Of a stretch of 64,000 nt of DNA, positions 48,437 to 56,688 are shown piece after piece (position 1 is the first letter of the stretch; every line of letters begins with the position of its first letter). Source of the stretch: Pseudomonadota bacterium (lineage in GTDB: Bacteria; Pseudomonadota; Alphaproteobacteria; Reyranellales; Reyranellaceae). The notes under the pieces were generated by a model that did not search any database, was not told the DNA's origin, and saw only the letters and a list, made by a program, of their open reading frames with translations. The stretch is from contig JAIUOX010000005.1 of assembly GCA_020160955.1 (NCBI GenBank), forward strand, positions 1-64,000, in the 5' to 3' direction. The position numbers and the translations under genes were made by a program.

Positions 48437-49786
48437 CTAGGCCGCCCGGGCGGCCGCCGCGAAGTGGTCGTCGCAGTAGATGGTGCGGCCGCCGACGATG
48501 GTCGCCATGGCGCGGCCCTGGACCGGCCGCTCGTCGAACGGCGTGTTCTTGGTCTTGCTCGACAACTCGTAGCGATCGATCTTCCACGCGGTGTCGGCGT
48601 CGAACACCACGAGGTCGGCCGGCGCGCCCTTGGCAAGCTTGCCGCCGGGCAGGCCGAACAGCCGGGCCGGGTTGCTGGCCAGCAACTGGAACAGCCGCGG
48701 CAGGGTGAGGTGGCCGTTGTGCACCAGTTCCAGCGAGATCGGCAGCAAGGTCTCGAGGCCGATGCCGCCGGGCTCGGCCTGCGCGAACGGCACCCGCTTG
48801 CTGTCCTGGTCCTGCGGCCGGTGGTCCGAGACGATGGCGTCGATCACGCCGGTCCGGAGGCCCTCGACCACGGCCTGGCGGTCGGCTTCCGAGCGCAGCG
48901 GCGGCACCAGCTTGCCGAAGGTCCTGTAGTCGCCGACCGCGAGGTCGTTCAGCGCGAAGTAGGGGGCGGCGGTGTCACAGGTGATCTTCAGCCCGCGCGC
49001 CTTGGCGGCGGCGATCGCCTTCACCGCCTCGGCGGTCGAGATCTTGGCGAGGTGCAGCCGGCCGCCGGTCATCTCGGCGAGCCGGATGTCGCGCTCGACC
49101 AGCATGACCTCGGCCAGCGGCGGGTTGCCCGACAGGCCGAGCCGCGTCGCCATCTCGCCGCTGGTCATGTGGCCGCCCGACAGGGTCGGCTCCTGCGGCA
49201 GGTGGACGATCAGCGCGTCGAAGGCCTTGGCGTAGTACAGCGCGCGGCGCAGCACCTGGGCGTTGCCGACGGCATGGTCGGCGTCGGTGAAGGCCACCGC
49301 GCCGGCCTCGGCCAGCAGGCCGATCTCGGCCAGTTCCTTGCCCTCCAGCCCGACCGTCAGCGCGCCGAAGGCATACATGTTGACCAGCTTGATCTGGCGC
49401 GCCCGGCGGGCCACGAACTCGATCAGCGAGGCGTCGTCGAACGGCGGCTCGTTGTCGGGCAGCAGCACCAGCGAGGTGATGCCGCCGGCCGCGGCGGCGG
49501 CGGCGGCGCTGGCCAGCGTCTCCTTGTGCTCCTCGCCCGGCTCGCCGGTATGGACGCGCGTGTCGACCACGCCGGGCGCGAGGTAGAGCCCGCCGCAATC
49601 GACCGACTCGATGCCGTAGGGCGCGCCCGAGGCGAACAGGTTGGGACCGAAGTCGGCGATCTTGCCGTCGCTGATCAGCACGGCGCCGCGGTAGACCGTG
49701 TCGGCCGTCGGATCGATGATCTGGGCGTTGATGTAGGCGGTCGAGCCGCTGTGCGGCGGCGCCAGCCGGTCGATGGTGCCGCTCAT
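48437..49786 (-). CDS. pyrC: Dihydroorotase-like protein, probably non-catalytic PyrC'
   Basis: A 449-residue amidohydrolase of the class I dihydroorotase type. The metal motif normally DxHVHLREPG reads [10 protein letters not shown]: the first His is Arg and the substrate-binding Arg is Gly. The later metal His of HVSTAEA is Lys in [10 protein letters not shown]. The Asp/His segment IVSDHRPQ and VHLPQEP remain. Loss of ligands is as in known pseudo-dihydroorotases that act as scaffold of aspartate transcarbamoylase. It overlaps pyrB by four bases (ATGA), a coupled pair. If it is inactive, a second, true dihydroorotase must lie elsewhere in the genome. Confidence 0.9.
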   Translation of the reverse strand: MSGTIDRLAPPHSGSTAYINAQIIDPTADTVYRGAVLISDGKIADFGPNLFASGAPYGIESVDCGGLYLAPGVVDTRVHTGEPGEEHKETLASAAAAAAAGGITSLVLLPDNEPPFDDASLIEFVARRARQIKLVNMYAFGALTVGLEGKELAEIGLLAEAGAVAFTDADHAVGNAQVLRRALYYAKAFDALIVHLPQEPTLSGGHMTSGEMATRLGLSGNPPLAEVMLVERDIRLAEMTGGRLHLAKISTAEAVKAIAAAKARGLKITCDTAAPYFALNDLAVGDYRTFGKLVPPLRSEADRQAVVEGLRTGVIDAIVSDHRPQDQDSKRVPFAQAEPGGIGLETLLPISLELVHNGHLTLPRLFQLLASNPARLFGLPGGKLAKGAPADLVVFDADTAWKIDRYELSSKTKNTPFDERPVQGRAMATIVGGRTIYCDDHFAAAARAA

Positions 49787-50751
49787 CTCGCCGCTCCCGG
49801 GTCGGCGTTGCGCCGGCCGCCGATCAGCGCGTCGAGGCAGGCCATGCGCACCGCGACGCCCATCTCGACCTGCTCGTGGATCACCGAGCGGTCGATGTCG
49901 TCGGCCATCTCCGAGTCGATCTCGACGCCGCGGTTCATCGGGCCGGGATGCATGATCAGCGCGTCCGGCTTGGCCGCCTTCATCTTCTCGCCGTCGAGCC
50001 CGAAGAAGCGGAAATACTCGCTGATCGACGGCACGAAGGAGCCTTGCATGCGCTCGGTCTGGAGGCGCAGCATCATCACGATGTCGACGTCCTTCAGGCC
50101 GGTCCTCATGTTGTAGTGGACCTCGACGCCCAGCCGGTCGATGTCGGTCGGCATCAGGGTCGGCGGCCCGACGACGCGGACCCGCGCGCCCATGATCTGC
50201 AGCAGGTGGATGTTCGAGCGGGCGACCCGGCTGTGCATGATGTCGCCGCAGATGGCGACCAGCAGCCCCTGCAGGCTGCCGCGGCGGCGGCGGATGGTGA
50301 GGGCGTCGAGCAGCGCCTGGGTCGGGTGCTCGTGCTGGCCGTCGCCGGCATTGATGACCGCGCAGTTGACCTTCTGCGACAGCAGGCTGACCGCGCCCGA
50401 CTCGCTGTGCCGCACCACGATCGAGTCCGGCCGCATGGCGTTCAGGGTCATCGCGGTGTCGAGCAGCGTCTCGCCCTTGCGCACCGACGAGGTGGCGACG
50501 TCCATGTTGATGACGTCGGCGCCCAGCCGCTTGGCGGCGACCTCGAAGCTCGTGCGCGTGCGCGTCGAGTTCTCGAAGAACAGGTTGATGACGGTGCGGC
50601 CGGCGAGCACGTCGCGCCGCTTGTCGATCGACCGGTTCTGGTCGATGTACGTTTCGGAAAGATCGAGCAGGCCCGAAATGGCTTCGGGCGAGAGTCCCTC
50701 GATGCCGAGAAGGTGGGGCAACCTCGGCAGGCCCGCGCGTTCTGTTGTCAC
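49783..50751 (-). CDS. pyrB: Aspartate carbamoyltransferase catalytic subunit
   Basis: Catalyses carbamoyl phosphate + aspartate to carbamoyl aspartate in pyrimidine synthesis. 322 residues. Carbamoyl-phosphate loop [12 protein letters not shown] near residue 60; HPTQALLD near residue 140; the aspartate-binding MLRLQTERM and HPGPMNRG near the C-terminus. The start is a GTG at 50751 with no clear Shine-Dalgarno; a shorter TTG start downstream is possible. The stop overlaps the pyrC start. No pyrI is seen; the pyrC-like product is the likely partner. Confidence 0.95.
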   Translation of the reverse strand: MTTERAGLPRLPHLLGIEGLSPEAISGLLDLSETYIDQNRSIDKRRDVLAGRTVINLFFENSTRTRTSFEVAAKRLGADVINMDVATSSVRKGETLLDTAMTLNAMRPDSIVVRHSESGAVSLLSQKVNCAVINAGDGQHEHPTQALLDALTIRRRRGSLQGLLVAICGDIMHSRVARSNIHLLQIMGARVRVVGPPTLMPTDIDRLGVEVHYNMRTGLKDVDIVMMLRLQTERMQGSFVPSISEYFRFFGLDGEKMKAAKPDALIMHPGPMNRGVEIDSEMADDIDRSVIHEQVEMGVAVRMACLDALIGGRRNADPGAAR

Positions 50752-50821
50752 TAAAGCGCGACGTTAAGCACGCCGGCCGACTCCTCGCAAGGAAACGCTG
50801 AGGTGGATAACCGTCCCGCGC

Positions 50822-52042
50822 TCAGGCCGGCGACGCGCCGGTCGCGGGACGCGGCCCGACGTAGCGCGCACGCGGGCGGATCAGTGCCCCGGTCTCGGCC
50901 TGTTCCAGGGCGTGCGCGATCCAGCCGACGGTGCGGCCGAGCAGGAAGAGGGCGAGCGCCGACTCGCGCGGCAGGCCGAGCGCCCGCTCGACGGTGACGG
51001 TGGCGAAGTCGATGTTCGGCTTGCGGTCGATCAGGCGTTCGACCGAGTGCGCCAGGCGCTCGGCGAAGGCCAGCTCGGCCGAGCGCGGCAGGGCCTCGCG
51101 CAGCATCGCGAACAGCGTCGCCGCCCGCACGTCGCCGTCGGGATAGAGCTGGTGGCCGAAGCCCGGGATGTAGACGCGGTCGCGCACCCGGCGCGCCAGT
51201 TCGGCGTCGAGGTCGCGCACCTCCCGCAGGTCGTCGAACAGCTGCGCCACGCGCCGCGTCAGGCCGCCATGGCGTGGGCCGTTGAGGGCGGCGAGACCGG
51301 CCGTGACCGCGCCGTAGAGGTTGGCGCCGGTCGAGGCGACGACCCGGGCGGCGAAGGCGGAGGCGTTGAACTCGTGGTCCGCCGACAGGACCAGCGCGGC
51401 GCGCAGCACGCCGGCCCGCGCCGGCGGCACCTTCCAGGCAGCGGCGAGCTGTTCGTGCACCGGGGCGGCGGACAGAGGCTGCGCCGTCACCGCCGCCGCC
51501 AGCAGGCGCAGCACGCGCGCGCCGGTCTCCAGCAGGGCCGGACGGTCCTCGACCCAGCCCTGGTGATCGAGCGCCGCCGCGGCCGGCAGCAGGACGAGGC
51601 AGCGGTCGACCGGCCCGAGCGTCGCGGCGGCCAGCCAGGCGCGGCGCAGCGGGTCGTTCAGGGGCGGCAGGTTGGCCGCGGCGAACGGCCTTCCGTCGCA
51701 GTTCCACAGCAGCCGCGCGACATCCTCGAGCGACGAAGTCCGCGCCAGCGCGGTGGCGTCCTGGCCGCGATAGAAGAGGCGATTGTCCTCGATCAGGGTG
51801 AGGCCGGACTCCAGGACCGGCGTGCCGAAGTCGAGCGCGTGGGTGGCGATCGACTCGGCCTTGCGGCCGACCTCGCGCCGTTTCTTCAGGCGGGCCACGT
51901 CGTCGACGCGGTAGCGGCGCTGGCGCTGGCCGTCGACCGGCTCGGAGCGCAGCAGGCCGCGACTGACGTAGGCGTAGAGCGTGGCCGCCGAGACGTTGAG
52001 ACGGCGAGCGGCTTCCCGCGAGCTCAACCATTGATTGGACAT
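50822..52042 (-). CDS. Helix-turn-helix/citrate synthase fusion protein, putative regulator
   Basis: A 406-residue protein in two parts. Residues 1-60 hold a MerR-like helix-turn-helix: WLSSREAARRLNVSAATLYA, then YVSRGLLRSE and YRVDDVARLKKRREV. Residues about 70-406 are a citrate-synthase-type domain with NGPRHGGLTRRV and GFGHQLYPDGD (His residues kept) and KPNIDFATV (catalytic Asp kept). This combination suggests a transcription factor whose ligand pocket is a citrate synthase fold. It diverges from a stand-alone citrate synthase gene; two palindromic sites fill the gap and one lies seven bases before its ATG. The start ATG 52042 has no Shine-Dalgarno. Confidence 0.88.
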   Translation of the reverse strand: MSNQWLSSREAARRLNVSAATLYAYVSRGLLRSEPVDGQRQRRYRVDDVARLKKRREVGRKAESIATHALDFGTPVLESGLTLIEDNRLFYRGQDATALARTSSLEDVARLLWNCDGRPFAAANLPPLNDPLRRAWLAAATLGPVDRCLVLLPAAAALDHQGWVEDRPALLETGARVLRLLAAAVTAQPLSAAPVHEQLAAAWKVPPARAGVLRAALVLSADHEFNASAFAARVVASTGANLYGAVTAGLAALNGPRHGGLTRRVAQLFDDLREVRDLDAELARRVRDRVYIPGFGHQLYPDGDVRAATLFAMLREALPRSAELAFAERLAHSVERLIDRKPNIDFATVTVERALGLPRESALALFLLGRTVGWIAHALEQAETGALIRPRARYVGPRPATGASPA

Positions 52043-52048
52043 TTCAGT

Positions 52049-52062
52049 ATATTGATCAATAT
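52049..52062. promoter_or_regulatory. Palindromic operator candidate 1
   Basis: ATATTGATCAATAT, a perfect 14-base palindrome in an AT-rich gap between the two divergent citrate-synthase-like genes. It is placed seven bases upstream of the fusion gene start, where a bound regulator could block its own translation or transcription start. Confidence 0.6.
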
Positions 52063-52063
52063 G

Positions 52064-52075
52064 GTCAAGATTGAC
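52064..52075. promoter_or_regulatory. Palindromic operator candidate 2
   Basis: GTCAA-GA-TTGAC, inverted 5-base arms with a two-base spacer. It shares the TTGA/TCAA half-site with candidate 1 two bases away. An outer TATTG/CAATA pair (52050-52054 and 52075-52079) brackets the two. Confidence 0.5.
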
Positions 52076-52124
52076 AATAGGAGGCTGAGGCATCGACTTT
52101 CCCCGCGGATCAACGGAGGAACGG

Positions 52125-53204
52125 ATGCTCCTGACACGGGTGAATAGCGGGCTCGACGGCGTGGTCGTGGCCGACACGGCGATGAGCGAGGTCGACGGCG
52201 AGTCCGGGCGGCTGATCGTGCGCGGCGCCGCCATCGAGACGCTGGTGGCGACGCGCGGCTTCGAAGGCGTCGCCGCGCTGCTGTGGGACGGCCAGGCGGA
52301 AGGCGGCGGCGACGAGGCGGCGGTGCGGCGCGGGCTCGGGGCAGCCCGCCGCGCCGCCTTCGAGCGGGTGCCGCGGCTGCTCGCCGCCAGCGCCGGCCTG
52401 ACCCCGGTCGAGGCGTTGCGCGTCGGGCTGGCGATGCTGCCGGACGCCGAGCCGATGCCGCACCACTTCGCGGTGTGCGGCGCCTTGCCGGTGTTCCTTG
52501 CCGCGCTGCTGCGGGCGCCGGACGCGGCACCGGTCGCGCCCGATCCGTCGTTGACCACGGCGCAGGACCTGCTGCGGATGCTGCGCGGCCGGCGGGCCGA
52601 GCCGGCCTTCGAGCAGGCGCTCGACGCCTACCTCGCGACCGTCGCCGACCACGGCTTCAACGCCTCGACCTTCACCGCGCGCGTCGTCGCCTCGACGCGG
52701 GCCGGGCTGGTGTCGTCGGTGCTGGCGGCGCTGTGCGCCCTCAAGGGCCCGCTGCACGGCGGCGCGCCGGGGCCGGTGCTCGACATGCTGGACGAGATCG
52801 GCGAGCCGTCGCGGGCCGAGGCATGGTTCGACGCGGCGTTCGCGAACGGCACCACGCTGATGGGCTTCGGGCACCGCATCTACAAGGTGCGCGACCCGCG
52901 CGCCGACGTGCTCAAGGCGGCGGTGGCGACGCTGCCGGCGACGGCGGGGCGGCTGTCGTTCGCGGCGGCGGTCGAGCAGGGCGCGATCGCCGCGCTGCGC
53001 CGGCACAAGCCCGGTCGGCGGCTCGATACCAACGTCGAGTACTACACGGCGCTGCTGCTCGAGGCGCTGGAGATCCCGCGCGCCGCCTTCACCGCGCTGT
53101 TCGCGGTCGGCCGCGCCGCCGGCTGGTGCGCGCACGTGTTCGAACAGGAGCGCGGCGGCCGCATCATCCGGCCACAGTCGAACTACGTGGGGCCGCGCCC
53201 CTGA
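52125..53204 (+). CDS. Citrate synthase / 2-methylcitrate synthase-like protein
   Basis: A 359-residue protein. GPLHGGAPGPV and MGFGHRIYKVRDPRAD carry the two catalytic His residues. The position of the catalytic Asp (NVDFY in most citrate synthases) is Glu in TNVEYYTALLLEAL; the substitution occurs in part of the family and may alter catalysis. It could condense acetyl-CoA or propionyl-CoA with oxaloacetate. GGAGG lies five bases before ATG 52125. It diverges from the regulatory fusion gene and is likely its target. Confidence 0.88.
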   Translation: MLLTRVNSGLDGVVVADTAMSEVDGESGRLIVRGAAIETLVATRGFEGVAALLWDGQAEGGGDEAAVRRGLGAARRAAFERVPRLLAASAGLTPVEALRVGLAMLPDAEPMPHHFAVCGALPVFLAALLRAPDAAPVAPDPSLTTAQDLLRMLRGRRAEPAFEQALDAYLATVADHGFNASTFTARVVASTRAGLVSSVLAALCALKGPLHGGAPGPVLDMLDEIGEPSRAEAWFDAAFANGTTLMGFGHRIYKVRDPRADVLKAAVATLPATAGRLSFAAAVEQGAIAALRRHKPGRRLDTNVEYYTALLLEALEIPRAAFTALFAVGRAAGWCAHVFEQERGGRIIRPQSNYVGPRP

Positions 53205-53308
53205 GGGCCAAAGACCCTGCGGAACAAGGGATGCTCCGCGGGTTTCCCGGCGGGCGGGGGACGCTACTATGGCTTCATAGCGTCTCCTCCCATCGAAGGA
53301 ATTCGAGC

Positions 53309-54184
53309 ATGAGCAGTTCTTCCGAGTACGTGCCGCCCAAGGTCTGGACCTGGAACAAGGCCAGCGGCGGCCGGTTCGCCAACATCAACCGGCCGATCGC
53401 CGGCCCGACCCACGACCACGAGTTGCCGGTCGGCAAGCACCCGATGCAGCTCTACTCCCTCGGCACGCCGAACGGCCAGAAGGTCACGGTGATGCTCGAG
53501 GAGCTGCTGGCGCTCGGCCACAAGGGCGCCGAGTACGATGCCTGGCTGATCAAGATCGGCGAGGGCCAGCAGTTCGGCAGCGGCTTCGTGGCGATCAACC
53601 CGAATTCGAAGATCCCGGCGCTGCTCGACCGCAGCGAGCCCAAGCCGGTCCGCGTCTTCGAATCCGGCGCGATCCTCCAGTACCTCGCCGAGAAGTTCGG
53701 CGCCTTCCTGCCGACCGAGCGCGCGGCGCGCGCCGAATGCCTGTCGTGGCTGTTCTGGCAGATGGGCAGCGCGCCCTACCTCGGCGGCGGCTTCGGTCAC
53801 TTCTATGCCTACGCGCCGGTCAAGATCGAGTACGCGATCGACCGCTTCGCCATGGAGACCAAGCGGCAGCTCGACGTGCTCGACCGGCGGCTGGCCGAGA
53901 GCCGCTTCCTGGCCGGCGACGACTACACCATCGCCGACATCGCGGTGTGGCCGTGGTACGGCGGCCTCGCCAAGGGCCTGCTCTACGGCGCCGGCGAGTT
54001 CCTCGCGGTGCACGAGTACAAGAACGTCAACCGCTGGGCCGACGAGATCCTCGCGCGCCCGGCCGTGAAGCGCGGACGCATCGTCAACCGCCTGCAGGGC
54101 GACCCGGCGCAGCAGCTGCACGAGCGGCACGACGCCAGCGACTTCGACCTGCGCACGCAGGACAAGCTCGCGGCCAAGGCCTGA
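53309..54184 (+). CDS. YghU-type glutathione S-transferase
   Basis: A 291-residue GST-fold protein, close in layout to E. coli YghU. Before the thioredoxin domain sits an extension (residues 1-45) with PPKVWTWNKASGG. The N-domain then has LYSLGTPNGQKVTVMLEEL (about 49-67), where YghU proteins use Thr/Asn to bind glutathione; INPNSKIPALLD and FESGAILQYLAEKFG follow. The C-terminal helical domain ends ERHDASDF. Known homologues reduce disulfides or peroxides using two glutathiones. It is transcribed alone; neighbours give no hint of substrate. Confidence 0.9.
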   Translation: MSSSSEYVPPKVWTWNKASGGRFANINRPIAGPTHDHELPVGKHPMQLYSLGTPNGQKVTVMLEELLALGHKGAEYDAWLIKIGEGQQFGSGFVAINPNSKIPALLDRSEPKPVRVFESGAILQYLAEKFGAFLPTERAARAECLSWLFWQMGSAPYLGGGFGHFYAYAPVKIEYAIDRFAMETKRQLDVLDRRLAESRFLAGDDYTIADIAVWPWYGGLAKGLLYGAGEFLAVHEYKNVNRWADEILARPAVKRGRIVNRLQGDPAQQLHERHDASDFDLRTQDKLAAKA

Positions 54185-54187
54185 TCG

Positions 54188-54757
54188 CTAGCGGTTGGCC
54201 TTCACCGCGGTCCCGCGCCACGTGCGGGCCCGCGTGCCGGCGGCGTCGAAGATCCACAGGATCAGGTCGCCGCCGGTCTCGGTGAAGCGCACCGTGAAGT
54301 GCCGCCGCCAGAAGCTGCCGTCGGCATGGGCGAACAGCGCCTCGGTGCCGAGCAGGTCGCGGCCAACCGTCAGCGTCGCCGAGCGCGGCCCGTAGGGGCC
54401 GAGGCTGGCGAGCAGGGGCGCGACGCCGCCGAACGGCGTGGCGAAGCGCAGGATCTCGCCGCTGTCGGCGGTCTGCATCGGCCCGCCGTCGATGCGCAGG
54501 CGCACCTCCGGCCGCTCGTCGACCAGCCCCAGTTCGAAATGCACGGCGAACGGCGCGGGATCGTCGCGGTCGACGTGCGGTTCCTTCGGCGGCGGGTAGA
54601 TGTCCTCGAGCGGGATCGAGCGATAGAAGCGCGCGGCGCCGTCGTAGCGGCCCAGCCACGCGGCGGGGATCGGCGTCAGTTGTGCCCGGGCGCGGCGCGT
54701 CGACGCGACGCCGGCCAGCCCGGTTCCGACGACGAGCAGGGCGCGCCGGTGCATCAT
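54188..54757 (-). CDS. Exported protein of unknown function
   Basis: A 189-residue protein. MMHRRALLVVGTGLAGVA (1-18) followed by ARAQ is a signal, with a twin Arg that could indicate Tat export. The rest is beta-rich by appearance: a VHFELGLVDERPEVRLRID stretch and DGSFWRRHFTVRFTETGGD. No cysteines or catalytic motifs are seen. I cannot name a family. It lies between the GST gene (convergent, three bases) and the divergent oxygenase gene of the next cluster, with 45 bases between starts. Confidence 0.7.
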   Translation of the reverse strand: MMHRRALLVVGTGLAGVASTRRARAQLTPIPAAWLGRYDGAARFYRSIPLEDIYPPPKEPHVDRDDPAPFAVHFELGLVDERPEVRLRIDGGPMQTADSGEILRFATPFGGVAPLLASLGPYGPRSATLTVGRDLLGTEALFAHADGSFWRRHFTVRFTETGGDLILWIFDAAGTRARTWRGTAVKANR

Positions 54758-54802
54758 GGTTCAGTCGTAGCACGGCCGCGCCGGCTGGCCGATAATCGTC
54801 CG

Positions 54803-55447
54803 ATGTCGACCCGAACCCTTTTCCCGACCCTGATCTACCGCCACGCCCTGGCCGGCGCCGGGCAAGGACGCCTCAACCAGGACCTCGAGGACGAGTGCCG
54901 CTCGCTGGCGCTGTCCGACGCGGCCGGTCGCCGCTGGTCGGCGACCCACTACCTCGGCGGCTACACCTCCTACGGGTCGCTCGACCGGCTGCACCTCGTG
55001 TCGTCGCTGTTCGCGCGCCTGAAGCGGCGGATCGATCCGCATGTCCGCGCCTACGCCAAGGCCTTGCACTACGACCTGTCGGGCATCTCGCTGGACATGA
55101 CCGATTGCTGGGCCAACGTCATGCCGGCCGGCGTCGTCCACTCGCTGCACCTGCACCCGACCTCGTTCGTGAGCGGCACCTACTACGTGGCGGTGCCGCG
55201 CGGCGCGGGCGCGATCAAGTTCGAGGACCCGCGGCTCGGCCTGATGATGGCGACGCCGCCCCGCCGGTCGAACGCGCCGGCCGCCGTTCACGCTTTCGTC
55301 AGCCAGCCGGCGAAGCCCGGTGAAATCGTGCTTTTCGAGTCGTGGCTGCGCCACGAGGTGCCGCCGGCCCGCTTCTCGGGGGAACGCATCTCGATTAGCT
55401 TCAACTACGTATGGAGGGAGGCCGCGCGTCGCGGCCGTCGGGGATGA
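54803..55447 (+). CDS. 2-oxoglutarate/Fe(II) oxygenase-like protein (TIGR02466-type)
   Basis: A 214-residue protein with a double-stranded beta-helix layout. The metal region is SLHLHPTSFVSGTYYVAV near residue 115, the distal His is in SWLRHEVPP, and the 2-oxoglutarate Arg in GERISISFNY. No signal peptide, hence cytosolic. It matches the short putative 2OG-Fe(II) oxygenase family. Its TGA overlaps the ATG of the next gene (ATGA), which makes it first in a four-gene coupled set. ATG 54803 was chosen because upstream the frame is antisense to the preceding gene. Confidence 0.8.
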   Translation: MSTRTLFPTLIYRHALAGAGQGRLNQDLEDECRSLALSDAAGRRWSATHYLGGYTSYGSLDRLHLVSSLFARLKRRIDPHVRAYAKALHYDLSGISLDMTDCWANVMPAGVVHSLHLHPTSFVSGTYYVAVPRGAGAIKFEDPRLGLMMATPPRRSNAPAAVHAFVSQPAKPGEIVLFESWLRHEVPPARFSGERISISFNYVWREAARRGRRG

Positions 55448-56268
55448 ACCACATGCGCGCACTGCTGATTTCGCTGGCCCTAGTGACCGCCGCCGTGCCG
55501 GCCGCCGCGGCCGACCAGGAGTTGCCGATCTTCGACGCGCACATGCACTACAGCCACGACGCCTGGTCGGTCGTGCCGCCGGCCCAGGTCGTCGAGATCC
55601 TCAAGAAGGCCGGCGTGAAGCGGGCCATGGTGTCGAGCTCGAACAACGAGGGCACCAGGATGCTGCAGGACGCGGCGCCCGGGGTGATCGTGCCGGAACT
55701 GCGTCCCTACCGCTCGCGCGGCGAGATCTCGACCTGGGCGCGCGACCCCACCGTCGTGCCGTTCCTCGAGGACATGCTGGCCAAGCGCAAGTACGTCGCG
55801 ATCGGCGAGTTCCACATCTACGGCGCCGACGCCGACCTGCCGAACGTGCGTCGCGTCGTCGAGCTGGCGAAGAAGTACGGGCTGTTCCTCCATTCCCACT
55901 CCGACGCCGACGCCGTCACCCGCCACTTCCAGCAGGACCCCTCGGCGCGCGTGCTGTGGGCGCACTCGGGCTTCGAGCGGCCCGAGAACATCCGCGAGAT
56001 GCTGCGCCGCTACCCGACGCTGTGGTGCGATCTCGCCTTCCTGACCTCGCACGCCTCGAACGGAAAGGTGGCGCCGGGATGGCGCGAGCTGTTCATCGAG
56101 TTCCCGGACCGCTTCGTGCTCGGCACCGACACTTTCACGCCGGAGCGCTGGCACTACGTCGTCGAGCACGCGCGCTGGTCGCGCCAGTGGCTGGCCGACC
56201 TTCCGCCCGACGTGGCGCGCAAGATCGCCTACGAGAACGGCGACCGGCTGTTCGGCGGCGCCCCGTGA
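55444..56268 (+). CDS. Exported amidohydrolase-family protein
   Basis: A 274-residue TIM-barrel metal-dependent hydrolase with a signal peptide (about 1-22, VPAAAAD). The HxH metal motif is IFDAHMHYSHD near residue 28; other ligands are in LFLHSHSDAD, VLWAHSGFE and VLGTDTFTP. This is the layout of the amidohydrolase_2-like superfamily. Substrate unknown. It starts inside the stop of the oxygenase gene and its own TGA overlaps the GTG of the next gene, so all are coupled. ATG 55453 (three codons later) is an alternative start. Confidence 0.82.
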   Translation: MNHMRALLISLALVTAAVPAAAADQELPIFDAHMHYSHDAWSVVPPAQVVEILKKAGVKRAMVSSSNNEGTRMLQDAAPGVIVPELRPYRSRGEISTWARDPTVVPFLEDMLAKRKYVAIGEFHIYGADADLPNVRRVVELAKKYGLFLHSHSDADAVTRHFQQDPSARVLWAHSGFERPENIREMLRRYPTLWCDLAFLTSHASNGKVAPGWRELFIEFPDRFVLGTDTFTPERWHYVVEHARWSRQWLADLPPDVARKIAYENGDRLFGGAP

Positions 56269-56681
56269 GGCCACTCGCCGCGCTGCTGGCGCTGCTGGTC
56301 GCGATCCCGGCCTTGTCGCGGCCGGCATGGGCCGACTGCCCGCTCGACCTCGGGCGCGCCACCGGCCTCGTGGTGTTCTCGAGCCATTACCTCGTGGCGT
56401 TCCGCGCCGAGCCGCTGCGCATCGAGGTCGGGGAGCCGTTCTCGCTGCTGGTCAACGTCTGCACGCGCACCAACAAGCCGGCCGAGCTGGTCGCGGTCGA
56501 CGCCCAGATGCCCGACCACCGGCACGGCATGAACTACCGGCCGACCATCGTGTCGATGGGCGACGGCCGGTTCCGCGTCGACGGCATGATCTTCCACATG
56601 CCCGGCCGCTGGGAGCTCAACCTCGACGTCCGCGACGGCGAGGAGAGCGAGCGGCTGAGCCACGAGTTCATGATCAAGTAG
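56265..56681 (+). CDS. Small exported YtkA/FixH-like protein, Met/His-rich
   Basis: A 138-residue protein with a signal peptide cleaved near AWA-D (about residue 23). The mature chain is a short Ig-like beta domain similar to YtkA. Met/His clusters QMPDHRHGMN (81-90) and DGMIFHMPGRW (107-116), plus Cys25 and Cys66, suggest metal (copper) binding; this is inference. The start is GTG 56265, overlapping the amidohydrolase stop (GTGA). The di-haem peroxidase gene follows after seven bases. Confidence 0.78.
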   Translation: MRPLAALLALLVAIPALSRPAWADCPLDLGRATGLVVFSSHYLVAFRAEPLRIEVGEPFSLLVNVCTRTNKPAELVAVDAQMPDHRHGMNYRPTIVSMGDGRFRVDGMIFHMPGRWELNLDVRDGEESERLSHEFMIK

Positions 56682-56688
56682 GCGCGCC

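Noticed and set aside
53205-53308. Possible terminator hairpin between the citrate synthase and GST genes
   Set aside because: GCGGA/TCCGC arms are only five bases with a loop over ten, and no T-run follows.
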